From the NCBI GenBank assembly GCA_015065765.1, contig SVPP01000003.1, positions 92,141 through 156,140 on the forward strand: DNA of 64,000 nucleotides. Direction: 5' to 3'. This document shows positions 33,969 to 41,216 of this stretch, one piece after another. The notes beneath the pieces were generated by a model, which ran no database searches, was not told the DNA's origin, and worked only from the letters and a program-made list of their open reading frames with translations. A program made the position numbers and the translations under genes. How positions within the stretch are numbered: the first letter of the stretch is position 1; each line of letters starts with the position of its first letter. Source of the DNA: Oscillospiraceae bacterium (lineage in GTDB: Bacteria; Bacillota; Clostridia; Oscillospirales; Acutalibacteraceae).

Positions 33969-34952
33969 ATGAAAAAAATCAGTAAAATTTTATCAGTGTT
34001 TCTTGTTGTGGTAACAATGTTCTCAATGTGCAGTATGATGGCAAGCGCAATAAGCTCATCATCTTCAAAAAATGAAATGCTCACTTATTATGAAAACTGC
34101 CTGAAGACAACGGCAAAAAAAGGCCTTATAAAGGTTGATAACACATGGAAATACAGGCTGACAGGTGATTATTCAGGTCTTTCCGAAAGAGATGCAAAGG
34201 AAACAGCAGAGCTTAACGAGGAATTTTTTGGCACAGACTGGAATACTGAAGAGAGTACATTGTACTACTTTGGCACATCTGACAAAGATATGTATATTGA
34301 CGGCCAGCCTGACACAGTCTGGATGTTCAGCATCAAGAGAAGAATTCAGGAGTTTGATTTTACTTTCAAAAGTGCAAAGCTGACAACTGCGAAAAACGGA
34401 GATATTACAATCGTCTTTAACCTTACTGAAACATGGGATGGCGGTTCAAACAAAATCACAATCACAACAATAACTTCCAAAGCAGGTCTTCTCAAGTCAT
34501 TTGTTATGAAGCAGGATTCAAAGTTTATGGATATTTCCGTAAGAGGCGAGGAGTATCCCATGACAGAGAATACATCTGACTCATACAAGGTAACATATAA
34601 GAAGGTACCCGTGAAGTCAATTTCACTTTCAGAAACAGCAGTTACACTTGGATATGAAGGTTCGTGCACTATTTCTGTCAGCGTCAACCCTGCTGATGCA
34701 ACATATCAGGATGTTTACTGTTGGGTAGATGGTGAGGAAACAAACGAAATGATTGCTAATTGTGAGATAAATGATGACGGCACAATTACAGTTACTGCTC
34801 TTGAAGCGGGCACAACAACTCTTAATGTTTGTTCATACGATGGCGATAAAAAAGCAACGTGCGAAATTACAATTGAATTTACTTTCTTTGATATGATTGC
34901 AAAGTTCTTCAAAGACCTCTTTGAAAGCATCAGAAATCTGTTTATATTCTGA
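33969..34952 (+). CDS. Secreted protein of unknown function with bacterial Ig-like (Big2) domain, paralog A
   Basis: A 327-residue protein with a signal peptide (MKKISKILSVFLVVVTMF, cleavage probably after MASA). Residues about 30-210 form a domain I do not recognise, with SKNEMLTYYENC at its start and FSIKR near 120. Residues about 215-300 are a Big2-like Ig domain (VPVKSISLSETAVTLGYEG and NPADATYQDVYCWV). The C-terminus is an aromatic amphipathic segment (FFDMIAKFFKDLFESIRNLF) instead of an LPxTG anchor. The gene at 40136 encodes the same architecture. Probably surface associated; function unknown. AAAGGAG precedes the start. Confidence 0.8.
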   Translation: MKKISKILSVFLVVVTMFSMCSMMASAISSSSSKNEMLTYYENCLKTTAKKGLIKVDNTWKYRLTGDYSGLSERDAKETAELNEEFFGTDWNTEESTLYYFGTSDKDMYIDGQPDTVWMFSIKRRIQEFDFTFKSAKLTTAKNGDITIVFNLTETWDGGSNKITITTITSKAGLLKSFVMKQDSKFMDISVRGEEYPMTENTSDSYKVTYKKVPVKSISLSETAVTLGYEGSCTISVSVNPADATYQDVYCWVDGEETNEMIANCEINDDGTITVTALEAGTTTLNVCSYDGDKKATCEITIEFTFFDMIAKFFKDLFESIRNLFIF

Positions 34953-34966
34953 TTATAAAAGAAAAC

Positions 34967-35000
34967 AAAAAGAGTTACCTCGCTGAGGTAACTCTTTTTT
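34967..35000. terminator. Bidirectional terminator between Big2 gene and traX-like gene
   Basis: AAAAAGAGTTACCTC (34967-34981) pairs with GAGGTAACTCTTTTTT (34985-35000) around GCT. The A- and T-runs serve both strands; the stop codon of the convergent gene lies at its edge. Confidence 0.92.
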
Positions 35001-35730
35001 ATATCAGTTCTTTAATCAGATGAAGTATTGCCAGATGTGCAGGGTAGAAAAAGTAGAAAACATATTTCATGTTCAGTTTGCCTCTCTTGCCGTTATAAAG
35101 CATGAGAAAAGGAACAGCCAACAAAGCAAAAAGCTGAAGTTTGCTTACAAGGAAAATTCTTATTGCAAGAATGAGGGCTGAGAAGAAAATTTTGAGCGTT
35201 TTTGTCGGCGAGAAGTAGACAAAAACAGGGAGCAGAACACCCCATATTCCGTAGTCTACTTTAAAACCGTAATCTTCAAAAATTATGGGTGCAATGTATG
35301 ATATGAATATTACACCTGCCACTGTCAATGCCATCAATAAAAATGATGGCATATTCTTTTTCTTCAGAAAATTGTCAATGGAAAAAATTGTGATTATAGC
35401 AAGAGTAAAGGTGATGAGAATATTCTGATACAGTGAGCCTGTGGTGATTGTTGAAACAAGCTGACAGATAGTTCCGAGGCCTGCAATCATCAGGAGATAT
35501 TTCTTCCTTTTTCTCGTATAAAAGCAGCCTTCTGCAATCATGTAAGCAAATATGGGAAAAGCAATTCTGCCGATAATTCTGAAAATCTGATGCTGAGGAA
35601 AAAGTATAAGTCCCACATGGTCAATGAGCATTGACGCCATCGCGATAATTTTCAGAGCATTATTTGATAAACCGAATTTTATTGTCTTTTGCATATTTTC
35701 TGAAAATTTCTGCAAACTAATTCTGCTCAT
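34999..35730 (-). CDS. TraX family integral membrane protein
   Basis: A 243-residue protein with about seven to eight membrane helices. The opening LKIIAMASMLIDHVGLILFP and IGRIAFPIFAYMIAEGCFYTRKRKKYL segments are diagnostic of the TraX family, named for F-plasmid pilin acetylation but common as chromosomal genes without conjugation functions; acyltransferase activity is inferred from the family. Its start is uncertain: ATG 35730 overlaps the upstream HD gene by 14 bases and lacks a clear ribosome binding site; TTG 35733 and ATG 35694 are alternatives. It is the last gene of the mtnN-yfbR-traX unit. Confidence 0.85.
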   Translation of the reverse strand: MSRISLQKFSENMQKTIKFGLSNNALKIIAMASMLIDHVGLILFPQHQIFRIIGRIAFPIFAYMIAEGCFYTRKRKKYLLMIAGLGTICQLVSTITTGSLYQNILITFTLAIITIFSIDNFLKKKNMPSFLLMALTVAGVIFISYIAPIIFEDYGFKVDYGIWGVLLPVFVYFSPTKTLKIFFSALILAIRIFLVSKLQLFALLAVPFLMLYNGKRGKLNMKYVFYFFYPAHLAILHLIKELI

Positions 35731-36298
35731 CAAGTGTGAGAGAAAAGCTCGGAAGGAATGTGTCGAGGAAATAATCTGCTTCTGCCATTTTCATATCACG
35801 TATTGCTTTTTCTGTTCCTTTCAATGCACTGTCAAACTCACGGTTTCCTGCTTTCTGTTCTTCGAGACATTTTGTCAGTGCACTGATTTTGTCGGCAGCT
35901 TTGACGATTTTCCAAAGGTATTCGTCTTTTTCTTCTTTAAAGAAAAGAGGAGAGAAATCTTCCTTCAATTCTTCGGGAAGCATGGAAAGAAGTTTTGTGC
36001 ACGCGTTTTCCTCAACCTTGGAGTAAACCTCTTTCATATCTTCATTGAAATACTTTACAGGGGTAGGCAGGTCGCCTGTGATGATTTCAGGCATATCGTG
36101 GTAAAGAGCGAGAACTGCAGCTCTGTCTGCGTTGAGACTACCACCGAAATACTTGTTTTTAATCAGAGCGAGAGCATGTGCAAATGCTGCAGTTTCCATA
36201 GAATGCTGACAAATGCTTTCTTCCTGAATGTTTCTCATAAGTGCCCAACGGTTAATGTATTTCATTCTTGCCAGCATGGCGAAAAAGTGACTGTTCAT
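35717..36298 (-). CDS. HD-domain 5'-deoxynucleotidase, YfbR-like
   Basis: A 193-residue HD-superfamily hydrolase. The start NSHFFAMLARMKYINRWALMRN and the motifs ESICQHSMETAAFAHAL (His) and ALYHDMPEIITGDLPTPVKY (HD pair) closely follow YfbR, which removes phosphate from deoxyribonucleoside 5'-monophosphates using a divalent metal. Length agrees with the family. It starts three bases after the mtnN-like stop, with GGAGAG upstream, so the two form an operon linked to nucleoside salvage. Confidence 0.88.
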   Translation of the reverse strand: MNSHFFAMLARMKYINRWALMRNIQEESICQHSMETAAFAHALALIKNKYFGGSLNADRAAVLALYHDMPEIITGDLPTPVKYFNEDMKEVYSKVEENACTKLLSMLPEELKEDFSPLFFKEEKDEYLWKIVKAADKISALTKCLEEQKAGNREFDSALKGTEKAIRDMKMAEADYFLDTFLPSFSLTLDEQN

Positions 36299-36301
36299 AT
36301 T

Positions 36302-36991
36302 TTATATACTCTCCGAAATTTTTTCTAAAATTTCCCTTGCAACTTCGCTGAGGTGAACTTCCTTTTTGTCATTGAGTTCTCTGTAATTTTCTACGGCATT
36401 TTCGTCGCAATCATCGGAAATTTTTCTGATTGCGAGGAATGGAATCTGTGCTTTGTGGCATACGGCAGCAATTGCACCTGTTTCCATGTCGAAGGAGCAG
36501 ATGCCGAATGTGTCGCGGAATTTTACCTTAAGAGCAGAATCCGCAAGGAAGATATCGCCTGTGCCAAGCTTGCCGAAATAGTCAACACCGCAATTTTCTG
36601 CAATTGAAACAAGCTTCTCGTCAGCCTTATAAACGTAAACATCCTGCGGCTTTACACCTAAATCATAACCGATTGCAGTCAGGTCAAAATCGCATTCCAT
36701 ATATTCAGTGCCTGCAACGATGAAGTTTCGGTGAACATTCTGCACAGCACCGGAAAGTCCTACATTGAGTATGGTGTCAACTTTTTCTTCGTTTATAAGC
36801 CAGAGCGCAGCAATGGCGGCATTTACCTTGCCGATACCGCATTCCATAGCGACGACCTCAATCTTATCATCGAAATCAAATCTGATGCAGTTGTTTGTCA
36901 GCGCCATGAATTCTTCGGGGTTAAATTCAGAAGCAAACTTTCTGAACGGATCATATTCGTAATTATCTGCAATAACAAAACCTATTTTCAT
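36302..36991 (-). CDS. mtnN: 5'-methylthioadenosine/S-adenosylhomocysteine nucleosidase
   Basis: A 229-residue nucleoside phosphorylase-fold protein. ECGIGKVNAAIAA near residue 50 and FDMETGAIAAVCHKAQIP near 170 with the purine- and ribose-binding Glu, followed by IRKISDD with the catalytic Asp, fit the MTA/SAH nucleosidase family, which releases adenine from these SAM by-products. It leads an operon with yfbR-like and traX-like genes. The promoter at 37021-37049 lies just upstream; AAAGGTGA precedes the ATG. A close relative nucleosidase with other specificity cannot be excluded. Confidence 0.87.
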   Translation of the reverse strand: MKIGFVIADNYEYDPFRKFASEFNPEEFMALTNNCIRFDFDDKIEVVAMECGIGKVNAAIAALWLINEEKVDTILNVGLSGAVQNVHRNFIVAGTEYMECDFDLTAIGYDLGVKPQDVYVYKADEKLVSIAENCGVDYFGKLGTGDIFLADSALKVKFRDTFGICSFDMETGAIAAVCHKAQIPFLAIRKISDDCDENAVENYRELNDKKEVHLSEVAREILEKISESI

Positions 36992-37020
36992 TATGTTTCA
37001 CCTTTTCTGCATTTTTATAG

Positions 37021-37049
37021 ATTATACATCACATAACAATTAAAGTCAA
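37021..37049 (-). promoter_or_regulatory. Promoter of the mtnN-yfbR-traX operon
   Basis: On the minus strand TTGACT (37044-37049), 17-bp spacer, TATAAT (37021-37026), 29 bases before the start codon. Confidence 0.8.
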
Positions 37050-37076
37050 ACCTGTCCCATATTTTTCCTGACGGCA

Positions 37077-37220
37077 TATAATAATAAAGAATAAGCTTTC
37101 TCGCAGCAATAGGGTGTGCGGTGGCAGATTTTTTTGAAAATTTGTCCTGTGGGGAGCCGTATATTCTGCTGCTTGATATAATGCCGATATGCCGTAAAAT
37201 CGGGGTATCGGCAACTTTTT
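37077..37220 (+). ncRNA. Candidate small structured RNA with terminator (unnamed)
   Basis: Between two divergent promoters, TATAAT (37077-37082; no good -35) precedes a rod-like foldable segment: GCAGCA+ATA (37103-37111) pairs with TAT+TGCTGC (37162-37172), TGCGG (37117-37121) with CCGTA (37157-37161), and CAGATTTT (37125-37132) with AAAATTTG (37137-37144). A terminator-like hairpin GCCGATA/TATCGGC with inner CCG/CGG follows (37183-37212), then TTTTT (37216-37220). The nested stems with internal loops recall 6S-type or other rod-shaped RNAs, but I cannot assign a family. Confidence 0.4.
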
Positions 37221-37251
37221 GGAAAAAAATAAAAATTTTTTTAAAAAAGTA

Positions 37252-37280
37252 TTGACAAAAGGAGTTTTGTCTATTATAAT
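37252..37280 (+). promoter_or_regulatory. Promoter of tRNA-Met and tRNA-Glu
   Basis: Consensus TTGACA (37252-37257), 17-bp spacer, TATAAT (37275-37280), 21 bases before tRNA-Met. Confidence 0.9.
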
Positions 37281-37301
37281 GTACAAGTGCTTTGAGGTTA
37301 T

Positions 37302-37378
37302 GGCTGCATAGCTCAGTTGGCTAGAGCATACGGTTCATACCCGTAGTGTCATTGGTTCGAATCCAATTGCAGCCACCA
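37302..37378 (+). tRNA. tRNA-Met (CAT)
   Basis: A 77-base cloverleaf with acceptor GGCTGCA/TGCAGCC, anticodon stem TACGG/CCGTA, loop TTCATAC with anticodon CAT (37336-37338), T-loop GGTTCGAATCC and encoded ACCA end. The sequence looks like elongator Met; a CAT anticodon could also be a lysidine-modified Ile tRNA, which is less likely from the acceptor stem. Confidence 0.95.
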
Positions 37379-37383
37379 TATAT

Positions 37384-37458
37384 GGCCCGGTGGTCAAGCG
37401 GTTAAGACACCGCCCTTTCACGGCGGTAACACGAGTTCGATTCTCGTCCGGGTCACCA
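37384..37458 (+). tRNA. tRNA-Glu (TTC)
   Basis: A 75-base cloverleaf with acceptor GGCCCGG/CCGGGTC, anticodon loop CTTTCAC with anticodon TTC (37417-37419), T-loop AGTTCGATTCT and encoded CCA. It follows tRNA-Met by five bases in one transcript. Confidence 0.96.
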
Positions 37459-37491
37459 AACTCCAAGATGTTTAAATCTTGGAGTTTTTTT
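37458..37491 (+). terminator. Terminator after tRNA-Glu
   Basis: ACTCCAAGAT (37460-37469) pairs with ATCTTGGAGT (37476-37485), followed by a run of T to 37491. Confidence 0.88.
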
Positions 37492-37517
37492 CTTGACATT
37501 TTTAAGGAGGCGACTTT

Positions 37518-38789
37518 ATGTTTGTAGACGTTGCGAAAATTAAAATTAAAGCAGGTAACGGCGGCGACGGAGCCGTTATGTTCCACAGAGAAAAATATGT
37601 CGCTTCCGGCGGTCCTGACGGTGGTGACGGCGGCAAAGGCGGCGACATCGTTTTTCAGGTTGATACAAATATGTCAACTCTGGCTGATTTCCGTTATAAG
37701 AGAAAGTACAGTGCTGAGCACGGTGAAAAAGGTCAGGGTGGCAGAAAAAACGGCAAAAAAGGTAAAGATCTCATAATACGTGTTCCTAAGGGAACAATAA
37801 TCCGTGAGGTTGAAAGCGGAGCCATTATGGCGGATATGGGTGCTATGGACACCTTTATTGCTGCAAAGGGTGGCAGAGGCGGCTGGGGTAACAGTCATTT
37901 TGCTACCCCCACAAGACAGACACCCCGTTTTGCAAAAAGCGGTGTACCCGGAGAAAGCTGGGAAGTAACACTTGAGCTGAAGCTTCTTGCTGACGTAGGT
38001 CTTTTAGGTTATCCCAATGTTGGTAAATCAACATTTATTTCTGTTGTCAGTGAGGCAAAGCCTATTATTGCAAACTACCATTTCACTACAATAACACCTG
38101 TTCTCGGTGTTGTTGATATGGGTGACGAAAACTCATTTGTCATGGCTGATATTCCCGGTCTTATTGAAGGTGCAGGTGACGGCGTAGGTCTTGGTCATGA
38201 ATTTCTGCGTCATGTGGAAAGATGCCGTATGCTTGTACACATTCTTGATGTTGCAGGTAGTGAGGGCAGAGATCCTGTCGAGGACTTTGAAACTATAAAT
38301 AATGAGCTTGAAAAGTTCAATAAAGATTTAGCAGACCGTCCGCAGATTGTTGTTGCAAACAAAGTTGACCTTGCAACTGATGAACAGCTCACAAGGCTTG
38401 AAGAATATATCCGCTCAAAGGGTTATGACTTTATGACTATGTGTGCTCCTATTGCTGAGGGTACAAAAGAAGTTATAAATGCTGTGTGGAACAAGCTTCA
38501 GACACTTCCGCCTATCAAGGAATATGAGTCTGAGGAAATTCCCACAGATGTTATTGTTCAGAGCACTTCAAATAAATTTACAATTGATGTTCAGGATGAT
38601 GTTTATTTTGTTGAGGGCGAATGGCTTCTCAAAATTCTCCAGAGAACAGACCTTGATGACTATGAATCTCTTCAGTATTTCCAAAGGGTTCTTCGTTCAT
38701 CAGGTATTATTGATGCGCTTCTTGAAAGAGGTATTCAGGAAGGCGACACTGTCTGCATTTATGACCTTGAGTTTGACTTTGTTCTGTAA
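37518..38789 (+). CDS. obg: GTPase Obg/CgtA
   Basis: A 423-residue ribosome-assembly GTPase. The glycine-rich Obg fold fills residues 1-158 (KAGNGGDGAVMFHREK and repeated GG stretches), the G domain follows with GLLGYPNVGKSTF (G1), the TTITPVLGVV switch, DIPGLIEGA (G3) and ANKVDLA (G4), and residues about 340-423 are the OCT domain found in many Firmicutes. It binds the 50S subunit and links GTP/ppGpp status to growth. AAGGAGG lies eight bases before the ATG. No separate promoter is obvious after the tRNA terminator, except a TTGACA at 37494 that would give almost no leader. Confidence 0.97.
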   Translation: MFVDVAKIKIKAGNGGDGAVMFHREKYVASGGPDGGDGGKGGDIVFQVDTNMSTLADFRYKRKYSAEHGEKGQGGRKNGKKGKDLIIRVPKGTIIREVESGAIMADMGAMDTFIAAKGGRGGWGNSHFATPTRQTPRFAKSGVPGESWEVTLELKLLADVGLLGYPNVGKSTFISVVSEAKPIIANYHFTTITPVLGVVDMGDENSFVMADIPGLIEGAGDGVGLGHEFLRHVERCRMLVHILDVAGSEGRDPVEDFETINNELEKFNKDLADRPQIVVANKVDLATDEQLTRLEEYIRSKGYDFMTMCAPIAEGTKEVINAVWNKLQTLPPIKEYESEEIPTDVIVQSTSNKFTIDVQDDVYFVEGEWLLKILQRTDLDDYESLQYFQRVLRSSGIIDALLERGIQEGDTVCIYDLEFDFVL

Positions 38790-38800
38790 GAGGTATGGGT

Positions 38801-39190
38801 ATGAGATTTACGGATAACAAATGCGATCCGAATAATTTAAGTCCTCTGATGCTTGCTTTTATCGGCGACACTGTGTACGATTTGTTTGTGAGAGAAACAC
38901 TCCTCACTGAGTGCCCGAGACCTGTGAAGAAACTTCATTCTCTCGCGGTTGAAGAGGTTTCCGCTTCAGCTCAGGCAAGAAAAATCAAGGCGATTCAGGA
39001 CATGCTTACTGAGGAAGAGTCTGATATTTTCAAGCGTGGCAGAAATGCACATACAGGTCATGTGCCTAAAAGTGCAGATGTTATGACATATCACTATGCA
39101 ACAGGTCTTGAAACACTTTTTGGTTATCTTTATCTCAAAGGCGAAAGTGAAAGGCTTCGTCAGCTTTTTGAGGCGATACATAATTTATAA
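38801..39190 (+). CDS. mrnC: Mini-ribonuclease III
   Basis: A 129-residue RNase III-like protein without a double-stranded-RNA binding domain, as expected for MrnC, which matures 23S rRNA in Firmicutes. Catalytic signatures are LAFIGDTVYDLFVRE with the Asp, and ATGLETLFGYLYLKG with the second acidic residue; GHVPKSADVMTYHYATG is the connecting helix. The start at 38801 places AAGAGG seven bases upstream; ATG 38795 would lie directly on that site. It follows obg by 11 bases and precedes a yitT-like gene by 12. Confidence 0.92.
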   Translation: MRFTDNKCDPNNLSPLMLAFIGDTVYDLFVRETLLTECPRPVKKLHSLAVEEVSASAQARKIKAIQDMLTEEESDIFKRGRNAHTGHVPKSADVMTYHYATGLETLFGYLYLKGESERLRQLFEAIHNL

Positions 39191-39202
39191 GGTTGTGTCG
39201 CT

Positions 39203-40057
39203 TTGAAAAATAAAATTAAAGAAACTTTTCTTGATATAATTTATTGTGGCGGCGGCTGTATTCTTTACAGTGCCGCCGTTCGTATTTTTGCAGAGAGTAA
39301 TGATATTGCCCAAGGGGGAGTTACAGGTGTTGCTATGCTTGTCAATTTCCTTTTTCCTAAGATACCCATAGGCGTAGGAGTTTTCCTTCTGAATCTTCCG
39401 TTGTTTCTTATCGCATGGAAAAAGATCGGCGGAAAATTTATTGTTAAATCCTTTTTCGTTACTGTCTTTTTGTCGTTTGTTATTGATTCCATATCATTCC
39501 TTCCGACTTATACCGGGGACAAAATGCTGGCATCAATTTTTTGCGGAGTTTTGTCGGGTATTTCTATGGCACTTGTTTTTATCAGAGGGCTGACTACAGG
39601 CGGAACAGATATCCTTGCAAAGCTTATAAGGCTGAGGAAGCCATCTTTTTCAATGGGCAGACTTATTTTGATATGTGATTTTTTTGTGATTACACTTTCA
39701 GGATTTGTTTACGGAAAAATCGAAAGTGCACTTTATTCTCTTGTGTTGATTTTTGTTTCGTCTTATGTTATTGATAAAATTCTTTTTGGTCTTACTGATT
39801 CAAGAACACTTCTGATTGTCACGGAAAAACATGAGGAAATTTCTGCGGTGATTATGAATGAGATGGGCAGGGGAGTCAGTGTTGTTGAAGCTGAAGGCGG
39901 TTATACAGGTAAAGGTAAGAAAATTCTTCTTTCGGCAATGCTGAGAGGAGAAGTGAAACGTGTTACTGAAATTATTGCTGAATATGATAAAAATGCTTTT
40001 ACAATAATTCTTCCGTCAAGCGAAATTGTAGGAGAAGGGTTTGAAAACCGAAAATAA
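39203..40057 (+). CDS. YitT family membrane protein
   Basis: A 284-residue protein with five to six N-terminal membrane helices (about residues 15-195) and a soluble DUF2179 domain at the C-terminus (SRTLLIVTEKHEEISAVI to AFTIILPSSEIVGEGF). The GGVTGVAMLVNF and TTGGTDILAKL segments are family marks. Function of YitT proteins is not established; transport has been suggested. It starts with TTG at 39203 with AAGGTTG upstream. It is the last gene of the obg-mrnC-yitT run; no terminator is evident before the next promoter at 40085. Confidence 0.88.
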   Translation: MKNKIKETFLDIIYCGGGCILYSAAVRIFAESNDIAQGGVTGVAMLVNFLFPKIPIGVGVFLLNLPLFLIAWKKIGGKFIVKSFFVTVFLSFVIDSISFLPTYTGDKMLASIFCGVLSGISMALVFIRGLTTGGTDILAKLIRLRKPSFSMGRLILICDFFVITLSGFVYGKIESALYSLVLIFVSSYVIDKILFGLTDSRTLLIVTEKHEEISAVIMNEMGRGVSVVEAEGGYTGKGKKILLSAMLRGEVKRVTEIIAEYDKNAFTIILPSSEIVGEGFENRK

Positions 40058-40084
40058 AAAGTGTGAAAATATGACAAAATGTAC

Positions 40085-40113
40085 TTGTATATGCATTGTG
40101 AATATGTTACAAT
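40085..40113 (+). promoter_or_regulatory. Promoter of the second secreted Big2 protein gene
   Basis: TTGTAT (40085-40090), 17-bp spacer, TACAAT (40108-40113) with TGT before it (extended -10), 22 bases before the start. Confidence 0.65.
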
Positions 40114-40135
40114 AAACAAAAAAGGAGTGTTTTCT

Positions 40136-41143
40136 ATGAAAAAGATTACAAAGATATTGGCATTGTTTATGACGGCAATTGTGCTGATGTCATCCTTTAG
40201 CATAATGTCAGGTGCAATCAGTTCAAAGAGTTCGGCGAAAGAACTCCTTGACTACTATGAAAACTGCATCATTACAACATCAGCAAAAGAAGATGTTGTG
40301 AAAGCGAATGAGGTTTATAAAGTCAGAAGCACCGCAAACTATTCTTCCCTTCAGGGCGAGGACCTTGAAGCAACGAAAGAAGAGAACGAGACCTTTGGTT
40401 ACGGTGACGGAACATGGCAAGAGGATAAATTTACCGAAATCTATTACTGCGACCCGTATGAGGATTACTACTGGGAAGGTAGAAGTGAGTTCGTAGATTT
40501 CTTCAGCATAAAAAGAGATATAAGACGCTCAGAACTTAAATTCAAAAGCGTAAAGTATTCAAAGGCTGATAACGGTGATGTAACGCTTGTTTTTGTTTAT
40601 ACTTCAACCTTTGACGGCGGAACACCATCTACATGGACATACACATTGAAAATCGGTAAAAACAATTATCTGAAGTCCTATTCGATAAACAGATATGAAA
40701 CATTTGTTGAATATTCAATAGGCGGAACTCCCTATACCGTAAAGCATGAAACAGTTGATTCGTTTAATTTTATTTATAACAAGGTTGATGTAAAAGCAAT
40801 TGAGCTTTCAGAAAATGATATCGTTATCGGCAAAGATGAAGAACGTATAATTACAGTTGCCGTAAAGCCTGACAACGCAACCTTCAAGGATTTTTACATA
40901 AATTGGGACGAGACAGAATATGATGTTGCAGACTGCGAAGTTTTGGAAGACGGAACAATTCTCGTCTATGCAACAGGCAAGGGAAAGACGTCATTCGATG
41001 TCTGCTCATATACAGGTGATGTTGTTGAAACGGTAAATGTTACTGTTAAGTACACTTTTGCAGAGCTTGTGAAAGAGTTTTTTGAAAACATATGGGAAGA
41101 ATTCTTCTGGTTTATCTGGATGCTTATTCCTATTCCTTATTGA
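40136..41143 (+). CDS. Secreted protein of unknown function with Big2-like domain, paralog B
   Basis: A 335-residue relative of the 33969 gene product: signal peptide MKKITKILALFMTAIVLM, then a similar N-terminal domain (SAKELLDYYENC, FFSIKRDIRRSELKFKS), a Big2-like domain (VDVKAIELSENDIVIGKDE, NATFKDFYINWD) and a strongly aromatic C-terminus (FFENIWEEFFWFIWMLIPIPY) likely to enter a membrane. Conserved YYENC and SIKR segments in both proteins define an unnamed family. The two copies lie about 6 kb apart with own promoters. The start at 40136 has AAAGGAG upstream; a longer frame adds a poorly supported leader. Confidence 0.8.
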   Translation: MKKITKILALFMTAIVLMSSFSIMSGAISSKSSAKELLDYYENCIITTSAKEDVVKANEVYKVRSTANYSSLQGEDLEATKEENETFGYGDGTWQEDKFTEIYYCDPYEDYYWEGRSEFVDFFSIKRDIRRSELKFKSVKYSKADNGDVTLVFVYTSTFDGGTPSTWTYTLKIGKNNYLKSYSINRYETFVEYSIGGTPYTVKHETVDSFNFIYNKVDVKAIELSENDIVIGKDEERIITVAVKPDNATFKDFYINWDETEYDVADCEVLEDGTILVYATGKGKTSFDVCSYTGDVVETVNVTVKYTFAELVKEFFENIWEEFFWFIWMLIPIPY

Positions 41144-41163
41144 TTTTAAAGTGTGATAATAAA

Positions 41164-41199
41164 AACAGCCCCTGAATCCAATAAGATTCAGGGGCGAAT
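41164..41199. terminator. Bidirectional terminator between Big2 paralog B and the membrane protein gene
   Basis: GCCCCTGAATC (41167-41177) pairs with GATTCAGGGGC (41184-41194) around CAATAA. The plus strand continues GAATTTTAT, the minus strand TGTTTTTATT. Confidence 0.82.
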
Positions 41200-41216
41200 T
41201 TTATCTGCAATGTGAT

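Noticed and set aside
37121..37255. Short GTG-started frame of 44 codons with a hydrophobic middle
   Set aside because: It has no good ribosome binding site, runs into the tRNA promoter and overlaps the hairpins of the candidate RNA.
37494..37517. TTGACA just before obg as a possible -35
   Set aside because: A -10 at the right distance would fall on the start codon; the sequence TTATGT there is poor, so I do not call a promoter.
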